Source: Bacteroidia bacterium
Lineage (GTDB): Bacteria > Bacteroidota > Bacteroidia > Flavobacteriales_D > Cryomorphaceae
NCBI GenBank assembly: GCA_030427905.1
Contig: JAUICL010000006.1
Span: forward strand, 101,951-165,950
Length of the DNA: 64,000 nt
Direction: 5' to 3'
Position numbers and translations under genes: made by a program. Shown here in pieces: positions 56,848-64,000 of the stretch; the stretch's first letter is position 1, and every line of letters starts with the position of its first letter. The notes beneath the pieces are model-generated. The model made no database searches. It was given only the letters and a program-made list of their open reading frames with translations, and had not been told where the DNA came from.

Positions 56848-59571
56848 ATGAAAATTAGAATTATACATTTCACCTTCCTGGTGATTGCCAGTGTCATGTC
56901 ACCTTTCCTTCTTGCGCAAGGGCTCGAGGGCGTTATTCTTGAAGAGTACTACGTATCTGATGCCGATGATGCCGCTGATGCACTTGCACCCATCCCCGAG
57001 GGGTTTACAACATACCGAGTTTATTTGGACCTAGCTCCTGATTATGAAGCTCAGATCATATTCGCCTCGGCTGGAGATGTAGATGGAAACGTTCTTGAAT
57101 TTGCCACAACCACTAGTTTTTATAATTCGGCCTTTGGGGCGAATTTCGGTGACGGAATTGGATTTGCCCTATGGGGGCTTGGAGCTACACCACTCGACTC
57201 TTACTTGACCATGGGTAGCGGAGCAACTGGTTATTTAGGTGTGCTTAAAGCTGATGATCCAGATGGATCTCTAATCGTTGGCAGGCTTGAGAATACACCA
57301 CCTGATGGTATTCAGCTTACCTCGAGTGATGGACTAGTAGCTGGAGCGAGCTCTGGAACAGGAAGCTTAGGCCTTGACCTCACACCTCTTGGAGTTGGCG
57401 GAGGTCCACTACTTCAAACCCTCGATGGATCATACTTTAACCTTGAAGGTGTTAGCGGCCCTACGGCAGAAAATCGAGTGCTTGTAGCTCAGTTTACGAC
57501 AGATGGAGAGTTTTCTTTTAAGATGAATGTACAGCTCCTTGGTCCTGGCGGTATTACGGAAAGGTATACGCACACCGACCCGCAATTGCAAGATGGTTCA
57601 CCTACTGTGGTTTTCCCGGCTCTACAGTATCCCGTCCCAAACATCGAAGGTTGTACGAATGTTGATGCCTGTAATTACAACGCAATAGCTAATGTCGACG
57701 ACGGTACTTGCCTTATTCCAGTTGACAACTGCTCGGAATGCAACGACGACAACACTGCTCTTGAAATTATTGATGCCGATGGCGATGGAGTTTGCGATGC
57801 CGATGAAGCGCCGGGTTGTACTTCCCCAACAGCTTGTAACTATGATGCCACAGTAGATGATGGAAGTGATGATGGTTCTTGTATTGAGCCGGAAGCAAAC
57901 TGCACGGAGTGTAACGCCGATAATGATGGTCTCGACTTGATCGACGATGATGGAGACGGGGTTTGCAATGCTGATGAAATTGATGGATGTACTTCCGACA
58001 CGGCATGTAACTACGATGCCAATGCAACGGATGATGACGGCTCGTGTATCGAACCAATTGAAAATTGTCAGGAATGTAATTCAGACAATGATGGACTTGA
58101 GATCGTTGATGCAGACGGGGATGGTATTTGCGATGCAGATGAAGTTCCCGGCTGTACTTCTTCAACTGCCTGTAACTATAATGTAGATGCTACAGATGAA
58201 AACGGTTCTTGTATTGAGCCTGTAGAGGATTGTCAGGAGTGTAACGCTACCAATGATGGACTCGAAATTGTTGACGCCGATGGTGATGGAATTTGTGACG
58301 CAGACGAAATCGAAGGATGTACCTCGGCTACAGCGTGTAACTTTCAGGCCGACGCAACCGACGATGACGGCTCTTGTATTGAACCAATTGAGGACTGTCA
58401 AGTCTGCAATGACGACAACACTGGGCTAGAAATCGTTGATACCGATGGTGATGGTGTTTGTGATGCCGAGGAAGTATTAGGCTGCACCGACCCTGATGCA
58501 TTGAATTACAACCCGAATGCGACTGAAGAAGATGGCTCCTGCTCATACGAAGTAGTAGAAGGCTGTACAAGTAATACGGCTTGCAACTACGATCCTTTTG
58601 CCACCGATGACGACGGTTCATGTATTGAACCAGAAGAGAATTGTACGGAGTGTAATGCAACCAATGATGGCCTTGATCTAATCGATGCCGACGGTGATGG
58701 AATCTGCGATGCAGATGAAATTGCCGGATGCCAAAGCCCTACAGCTTGCAACTACGATGAAAACGCTACGGACGACGATGGCTCTTGTATAGAACCAGAA
58801 GAGAATTGTACGGAGTGTAATGCAACCAACGATGGGCTTGATCTAATCGATGCCGATGGTGATGGAATTTGTGATGCTGATGAAATAGCGGGCTGCCAGA
58901 GCCCTACAGCGTGTAATTACGATGAAAACGCTACAGACGATGATGGATCTTGTATTGAACCAGAAGAAAACTGTACTCAGTGTAATGCAACCAACGATGG
59001 CCTTGATCTGATCGACACTGATGGCGATGGAATCTGCGATGCGGAAGAAATAGCAGGCTGCCAAAGCTCTACAGCGTGTAATTACGATGAGAATGCAACC
59101 GATGATGATGGTTCGTGTATTGAACCAGAAGAGAACTGCTTTGCCTGTAATGAGAACAATGACGGTTTGGTAATAATTGACACTGATGGCGATGGGGTTT
59201 GTGACGCAGAAGAAGTTCCTGGATGTACCGATCCAGAAGCCGATAATTACAACCCCGATGCAACAGATGACGATGGGTCTTGTGAGTATTTGTCAGTGGA
59301 GTCACCAGGATTTTCAGATCAGTTCACGCTATTTCCAAATCCTACCTACCACAAAATTTCGATCGAGAGCGAAGTTTACAACCTTTCGAGCGGTGAGTTT
59401 CAATTCAGGATTGTGGACTCAAACGGCCGCTTAGTAGAAGAGAAAGTCCAAAAGGGAGAATTTGTAGACAATAGATTTGTTTTGGATGCTAGCAATTTAG
59501 AATCAGGACTTTATTTGATTCACATACAGTCTAAAGATTACTTCGGAACATTACGGTTCATTAAACACTAA
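56848..59571 (+). CDS. GLEG-domain protein with six-Cys calcium-loop repeats and T9SS tail
   Basis: 907 residues with a signal peptide (FLVIASVMSPFLLAQ). One GLEG domain (about 24-262), then about eleven six-Cys units (GCTSxTACNY...DDGSC...DADGDGICDADE), then a T9SS type A tail (FTLFPNPTYHKISIES). Three neighbouring units at 58636-59130 are nearly identical, a sign of recent expansion. It lacks the second GLEG domain and the MAM-like domains of the giant protein. The calcium loops suggest a stiff stalk carrying the GLEG head. Confidence 0.85.
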   Translation: MKIRIIHFTFLVIASVMSPFLLAQGLEGVILEEYYVSDADDAADALAPIPEGFTTYRVYLDLAPDYEAQIIFASAGDVDGNVLEFATTTSFYNSAFGANFGDGIGFALWGLGATPLDSYLTMGSGATGYLGVLKADDPDGSLIVGRLENTPPDGIQLTSSDGLVAGASSGTGSLGLDLTPLGVGGGPLLQTLDGSYFNLEGVSGPTAENRVLVAQFTTDGEFSFKMNVQLLGPGGITERYTHTDPQLQDGSPTVVFPALQYPVPNIEGCTNVDACNYNAIANVDDGTCLIPVDNCSECNDDNTALEIIDADGDGVCDADEAPGCTSPTACNYDATVDDGSDDGSCIEPEANCTECNADNDGLDLIDDDGDGVCNADEIDGCTSDTACNYDANATDDDGSCIEPIENCQECNSDNDGLEIVDADGDGICDADEVPGCTSSTACNYNVDATDENGSCIEPVEDCQECNATNDGLEIVDADGDGICDADEIEGCTSATACNFQADATDDDGSCIEPIEDCQVCNDDNTGLEIVDTDGDGVCDAEEVLGCTDPDALNYNPNATEEDGSCSYEVVEGCTSNTACNYDPFATDDDGSCIEPEENCTECNATNDGLDLIDADGDGICDADEIAGCQSPTACNYDENATDDDGSCIEPEENCTECNATNDGLDLIDADGDGICDADEIAGCQSPTACNYDENATDDDGSCIEPEENCTQCNATNDGLDLIDTDGDGICDAEEIAGCQSSTACNYDENATDDDGSCIEPEENCFACNENNDGLVIIDTDGDGVCDAEEVPGCTDPEADNYNPDATDDDGSCEYLSVESPGFSDQFTLFPNPTYHKISIESEVYNLSSGEFQFRIVDSNGRLVEEKVQKGEFVDNRFVLDASNLESGLYLIHIQSKDYFGTLRFIKH
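58636..59130 (+). repeat. Three tandem 165-bp repeats
   Basis: Unit boundaries at 58636, 58801 and 58966 give an exact 165-base (55-codon) period. The encoded units differ at only a few residues (for example DADGDGICDADE against DTDGDGICDAEE; GCQSP against GCQSS). This makes the block a likely site for repeat-number change. Confidence 0.88.
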
Positions 59572-59897
59572 TTAATTTTCGGTGAACATTCACTTTAACT
59601 AGACCAAAACCTGGCGTTGCTCTCGAACTTAGTCGTGTGAAAGGATCGCTAGAATTGACAGGAAGTCGAGTCATTCAATGGCTCGGCTTCTGTCGTTTTT
59701 GTCAAGTTTGAAAGAGCGATTTTGCAAAGTGTAAATGTCAATAAGTCAAGGGTTTAAATAGTTAATTTTCTTAATAGAAACATCATGTTTTCATATCCTT
59801 CTCCTTTTGGCTCTATGGCTCGTTAATCGCCAATTTTGAACAGTTCATCTTAAACTATGCTTTAACTATAGATGTCACTTTTTTAAACCAATCTCTA
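59572..59897. other. Intergenic region within the GLEG cluster
   Basis: 326 bases. It contains the hairpin described at 59657-59700 and an AT-rich presumed promoter region for the last gene. No exact TAnnTTTG box was found. No other feature seen. Confidence 0.45.
59657..59700 (+). terminator. Terminator of the 56848-59571 gene
   Basis: GACAGGAAGTCGAG pairs with CTCGGCTTCTGTC with one bulge and one wobble, then GTTTTTG. It separates the preceding operon from the last gene. Confidence 0.65.
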
Positions 59898-62800
59898 ATG
59901 AAAAAAGATTTACTCAGATGGCTCTTTTTGGGCTGTTCAATGTTTTTTCTGCAATCCATGGCTTTCTCTCAAGGATTAGAAGGCGTAATTGTAGAAGAGT
60001 ATTATGTAACGGAAGCAGCAGATAATGCTGGGCCGCTTGCACCGATTCCGGAAGGTCAAACAACCTATCGGGTTTACCTCGATTTAGCAGAAGGATATGA
60101 AGCTCAGATCATTTTTGCTTCTAGTACTTCCACCGAAGGAAATGTCCTGGAGTTTGCAACAACTACGTCTTTTTACAACTCTCCCTTCGGAGCAAATTTT
60201 GGGGACGCACTGGGGGTAGCAGTTTTTGGCTTAGGCGCTACACCGCTTGACTCTTACCTTACTATGGGTTCAGCATCGACTGGCCAACTAGGTATACTAA
60301 AGACAGATGATCCAGATGGATCTATTATCGTTGGGCGACTCCAAAACACCCCTCCAGATGGCATTGCTATTACCACTGCCGATGGAATGACTGCCGGAAC
60401 GAGTGCACCTACTGGAACACTTGGTCTCGATTTGACAGCGCTTGGTCCAGTTGGTGGAAATTTGGTTCAAACGCTTGATGGTTCTTTTTTCAACTTGGAA
60501 GGTGTTTCTGGACCAACTTCTGACAACCGAGTATTGGTTGGTCAGTTTACAACTGATGGTGATTTTTCCTTCAAAATGAATGTTCAGATCCTTTCACCCA
60601 CAGGAGATACAGAACGTTATACGCACACCGATGGGCAATTGGTAGACGGTACTCCTACTACAGTGTTTCCACAATTGAGTTACCCGGTTGCATCCATTTC
60701 AGGATGTATGGACGATATGGCATGTAATTTCGATCCTTCAGCAACAGATGACGATGGATCTTGTATCGTTCCTACTCCAGACTGCGAAGTGTGTAATAGC
60801 GCCAACGATGGTCTGGAATTGATTGATGCCGACGGTGATGGAACTTGTGACGCTCTCGATGGCTGCCCAGATGATGCAAACAAGGTTGATCCTGGGGTAT
60901 GTGGATGTGGAGAAGCCGATTCGGATTCTGATTCAGATGGTACACTTGATTGTAATGATGGATGTCCGGATGACGCGAATAAAATTGAACCAGGGGTATG
61001 TGGTTGCGGAGTTGCTGATGAGGACGCTAATAATAATGGAACCATAGACTGCGAAGAAGTTGAAGGTTGTACCAATAACCAAGCAGATAACTACAACCCA
61101 CTTGCCACCGTGGATGATGGGTCTTGCGTCTTTGCAGAGGGTGTAGCTTGCGACGGACTTCCTGGTGGACTAGAAGGCATCATCGTAGAAGAGTACTACC
61201 TGTCGAGCGAAGCTGATGCTGGAGATGCATTTGCGCCCACACCAGCCGGATACACTACCTATAGAGTTTATGCGGACCTAGCTCCAGGGTACGAGTTGCA
61301 AATCGTTTTTGCATCAAGTCAAGATGAAGAAGGAAATGTACTTGAATTCAAAACATCAACTTCATTCTGGAATTCTCCATTTGGTTCTACGTTCGGAGAT
61401 GGATTGGGTGTAGCCACCTTCGGGTTGGGTAATACCCCGATTGACTCTTACCTTTCTATGGGTTCGGGGGCCGAAGGTCAGCTTGGTGTGCTGAAATCTG
61501 AAGATCCTGATGGATCAATTATCTCGGGAAGGCTCGAGAATGTTCCAAATGATGGAATAGCACTAACTACTGCTGATGGGCTCATAGCTGGTACTAGCTC
61601 GCCCACGGGAGTTCTTGGTTTGAATGTTGACGCTCTTGGTGTAGCTGGGGGAGATCTGGTTCAGACTTTTGATGGTTCATTCTTCAACCTAGAAGGAGTG
61701 AGCGGTCCAACTGCAGACAACAAGGTATTAGTTGGCCAATTCACAACCGACGGAGAATTTTCATTCAAAATGAACATGCAAATTCTTACTCCTTCAGGTG
61801 GAACTGAAATTTATACCCACACTGACCCGAATCTAAATGACGGAACGGAAACACGAGTATGTGCAGCTCTTCAATACCCAGAGCCTGTGGATGTGGAAGG
61901 GTGTATGGATGATTTGGCTTGTAACTTCAACCCTGATGCAACGATCGACGATGATTCATGTATCATCCCGGTTGAAAATTGTACTGAGTGTAATGCATCA
62001 AACGACGGGCTTGACCTTATTGATACGGATGGCGATGGCGTTTGTGATGCCGATGAAGTTGGTGGCTGTATGGATGTTTTGGCTTGTAATTATGATGATA
62101 TTGCAACCGATGATGACGGATCTTGTATAGTGCCAGTAGCTGATTGCTCTGAGTGTAATGCAACTAATGATGGTCTTGATCTCATCGATGCAGATGCAGA
62201 TGGAATTTGTGACCTTGACGATCCATGTCCTGCTCTTCCGAGCTTAGTGAATGGTGACGCATGTACTACTAATGGTGGAGCAGCAGGTACTGTTGTTGAC
62301 TGCCAGTGTGTAATGGATATCATAGAAGGCTGTACGAGCTCAACGGCTTGTAACTACAATGAGATGGCTAATGAAGATGACGGCTCCTGTATCGAACCGG
62401 TTGAGAACTGTCTGACTTGTAATGCTACAAATGACGGCCTTGATCTCATAGATACAGATGGCGATGGTGTTTGTGATGCCGATGAAGTTGATGGCTGTAC
62501 GGACATGCTCGCGTGTAACTACGACGATCTAGCAACTGAAGATGACGGGTCATGTATCGTTCCTGTTGAAGATTGTACCACATGTAATTCGGCAAATGAC
62601 GGTCTCGATCTAATCGACGCCGACAATGACGGAATCTGCGACGCAAATGATGACTGTCCGCTACTTGCTGATCTTGTAAATGGTGATCCTTGTACACTTG
62701 ATGGTGGAGCACAAGGAACTGTTGCAGATTGTGCGTGTGTACTCGACATAGTAGAAGGATGTTCGAGCCCTACGGCTTGTAACTACAACGAAAACGCCAA

Positions 62801-64000
62801 TCAGGATGATGGTTCTTGTATTGAGCCGGTTGCTGACTGTTCGGAGTGTAATGCTACCAACGATGGTCTGGACATCATCGACACAGATGGCGATGGCGTT
62901 TGTGATGCCGAAGAAGTGTTGGGTTGTACTGACGAGTCAGCTTGTAACTTCAACCCAGATGCCACAGAGCCAGCTCCTGAGCAGTGTGTAGAAGCTATTC
63001 CAAACTGTACAGAATGTGATGGTCTTGGTGGAGTTGAGCTAATTGATACAGATGGCGATGGAATCTGCGATGCAGAAGAAATTCCAGGATGTACAAGCGA
63101 AACGGCTTGTAACTACGATGAAGACGCTACAGACGACAACGGCTCATGTGTTGAACCAGTTGAAAACTGTGTGGCCTGTGGAACGAACGGTGAAATTATC
63201 TTCATCGATTCAGACGGAGATGGAATTTGTAACGCAGATGAAATACCTGGTTGTACTGATGCAACGGCTTGTAACTTCAACCCAGATGCGACTGATGAAA
63301 ACGGTTCGTGTCTTGAGCCGATTGAAGGATGTACCGAATGTAATTCTGCCGGCGGAGTTGATCTTATCGACACTGACAACGATGGAATATGTGACCTTGA
63401 AGATTCTTGTCCTGAACTAGAAGGAGAAGTAGGAGATGCGTGTGACGATGGAAATGCTGATACTTATGATGATGAAATCACTGCTGATTGCGAATGTGCG
63501 GGAATCGAAATTCCATGTACAACTGAAATGGCTACCATCGAATTTGAAGGTGGAGCTGAATCAGTGACAGTTTGCATTGACGACAACATCCCAAGTCTTG
63601 TTGATGTAACCGTTCTTGAAGGACCTTCTGAAACAAATTCAACTGTTTGGGTGATAACTGATCCTGAATTGAATGTCTTGGGTCTTCCTGCTACACTCGA
63701 AGATGTTGAGTCTATAAACTTTGATGGAGCTGGTACTGGATCTTGCCTGATCTGGTTGCTCGATTTCGATCCTGAAGAGAGCAATGCCCTTGATTTGGCA
63801 GAAGACTTTATGATTGAAATTCCGGTTAACGGTGCCGATCTAGAAGGATGCTATAGTCTATCAAACTCAATTGAAGTTGTTAGAGTTGAGTGCGTTCCTG
63901 ATTTCGATTGTCCAGACCTTGAAGCAAACATCGGAGATGCTTGTGACGATGGTGATGACATGACTGAAAACGACATGGTTAATGATAACTGTGAGTGTGT
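59898..64000 (+). CDS. Giant GLEG-domain protein, two copies with TSP3 and six-Cys repeats (3' truncated by window edge)
   Basis: The frame starts at ATG 59898 and stays open to the right edge, 1367 complete codons. Signal peptide WLFLGCSMFFLQSMAFSQ. Order: GLEG copy 1 (59973-60687), one GCxD unit, two TSP3-like units (DSDSDGTLDCNDGCPDDANK), GLEG copy 2 (61167-61880), about eight six-Cys units, then a distinct domain from about 63505 (CTTEMATIEFEGGAESVTVC) not seen in the other members. This repeats the layout of the 41481 gene, so the two giants are paralogues. The C-terminus, and any T9SS tail, lies outside the window. Confidence 0.85.
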   Translation, partial: MKKDLLRWLFLGCSMFFLQSMAFSQGLEGVIVEEYYVTEAADNAGPLAPIPEGQTTYRVYLDLAEGYEAQIIFASSTSTEGNVLEFATTTSFYNSPFGANFGDALGVAVFGLGATPLDSYLTMGSASTGQLGILKTDDPDGSIIVGRLQNTPPDGIAITTADGMTAGTSAPTGTLGLDLTALGPVGGNLVQTLDGSFFNLEGVSGPTSDNRVLVGQFTTDGDFSFKMNVQILSPTGDTERYTHTDGQLVDGTPTTVFPQLSYPVASISGCMDDMACNFDPSATDDDGSCIVPTPDCEVCNSANDGLELIDADGDGTCDALDGCPDDANKVDPGVCGCGEADSDSDSDGTLDCNDGCPDDANKIEPGVCGCGVADEDANNNGTIDCEEVEGCTNNQADNYNPLATVDDGSCVFAEGVACDGLPGGLEGIIVEEYYLSSEADAGDAFAPTPAGYTTYRVYADLAPGYELQIVFASSQDEEGNVLEFKTSTSFWNSPFGSTFGDGLGVATFGLGNTPIDSYLSMGSGAEGQLGVLKSEDPDGSIISGRLENVPNDGIALTTADGLIAGTSSPTGVLGLNVDALGVAGGDLVQTFDGSFFNLEGVSGPTADNKVLVGQFTTDGEFSFKMNMQILTPSGGTEIYTHTDPNLNDGTETRVCAALQYPEPVDVEGCMDDLACNFNPDATIDDDSCIIPVENCTECNASNDGLDLIDTDGDGVCDADEVGGCMDVLACNYDDIATDDDGSCIVPVADCSECNATNDGLDLIDADADGICDLDDPCPALPSLVNGDACTTNGGAAGTVVDCQCVMDIIEGCTSSTACNYNEMANEDDGSCIEPVENCLTCNATNDGLDLIDTDGDGVCDADEVDGCTDMLACNYDDLATEDDGSCIVPVEDCTTCNSANDGLDLIDADNDGICDANDDCPLLADLVNGDPCTLDGGAQGTVADCACVLDIVEGCSSPTACNYNENANQDDGSCIEPVADCSECNATNDGLDIIDTDGDGVCDAEEVLGCTDESACNFNPDATEPAPEQCVEAIPNCTECDGLGGVELIDTDGDGICDAEEIPGCTSETACNYDEDATDDNGSCVEPVENCVACGTNGEIIFIDSDGDGICNADEIPGCTDATACNFNPDATDENGSCLEPIEGCTECNSAGGVDLIDTDNDGICDLEDSCPELEGEVGDACDDGNADTYDDEITADCECAGIEIPCTTEMATIEFEGGAESVTVCIDDNIPSLVDVTVLEGPSETNSTVWVITDPELNVLGLPATLEDVESINFDGAGTGSCLIWLLDFDPEESNALDLAEDFMIEIPVNGADLEGCYSLSNSIEVVRVECVPDFDCPDLEANIGDACDDGDDMTENDMVNDNCEC
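59973..60687 (+). repeat. GLEG domain, copy 1 in the last gene
   Basis: GLEGVIVEEYYVTEAADNAG to LSYP, with FYNSPFGANFGD, LDSYLTMGS and GQFTTDGDFSFKMNVQIL. Confidence 0.85.
61167..61880 (+). repeat. GLEG domain, copy 2 in the last gene
   Basis: GLEGIIVEEYYLSSEADAGD to LQYP, with FWNSPFGSTFGDG, IDSYLSMGSG and GQFTTDGEFSFKMNMQIL. Confidence 0.85.

Overview
The window reads as chromosomal DNA of a marine Bacteroidota, probably order Flavobacteriales; this is inference. The supporting signs are: TonB-dependent receptors with an N-terminal carboxypeptidase-regulatory-like domain, type IX secretion (T9SS) type A C-terminal sorting domains on at least six proteins, a HYC_CC_PP family protein, TAnnTTTG -7 promoter boxes in front of many genes, few Shine-Dalgarno sites, and Cys/Asp-rich calcium-loop repeats typical of secreted marine flavobacterial proteins. 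No rRNA, tRNA, CRISPR array, integrase or transposase gene was seen.

Layout. 1-4324: end of a TPR/HTH regulator, then a DtxR/MntR-type repressor divergent from a TonB-dependent receptor whose promoter carries a near-perfect operator. 4705-7855: DUF805 membrane protein, aspartyl protease-PDZ lipoprotein, PhnA-type zinc ribbon protein, GT2 glycosyltransferase. 7913-10132: katG. 11176-13596: PEP synthase. 13703-16512: small secreted or lipoproteins. 16655-20209: a compact locus of HYC_CC_PP protein, an MbnP-family protein with a T9SS tail, and two di-haem MauG/cytochrome c peroxidase lipoproteins, resembling the MbnP/MbnH pair of methanotrophs without methanobactin genes. 20664-27613: mixed housekeeping and hypothetical genes, including an M1 peptidase and an MNT antitoxin with a truncated HEPN partner. 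28284-31576 (minus): a putative zinc-uptake operon (lipoprotein, TonB receptor, Fur/Zur-type repressor). 31650-32216: family-4-like uracil-DNA glycosylase. 32353-38150: RND efflux operon. 38212-39324: NHL-repeat T9SS protein.

39831-64000 is the most unusual part. A beta-helix protein with strong codon bias is followed by a 2036-residue multidomain protein and, after a TonB receptor at 50335, by five more paralogues. The six paralogues carry eight copies of one roughly 240-residue secreted domain that I do not recognise and here call the GLEG domain. The larger members attach it to thrombospondin-3-like and six-cysteine calcium-loop repeats, MAM-like domains and T9SS tails. The last member begins at 59898 and runs off the right edge still open. 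The first gene of the downstream block starts 2 bases after the TonB receptor stop. I infer a surface-displayed protein array (adhesin, coat or ligand-capture layer) expanded by local duplication; its function is unknown.
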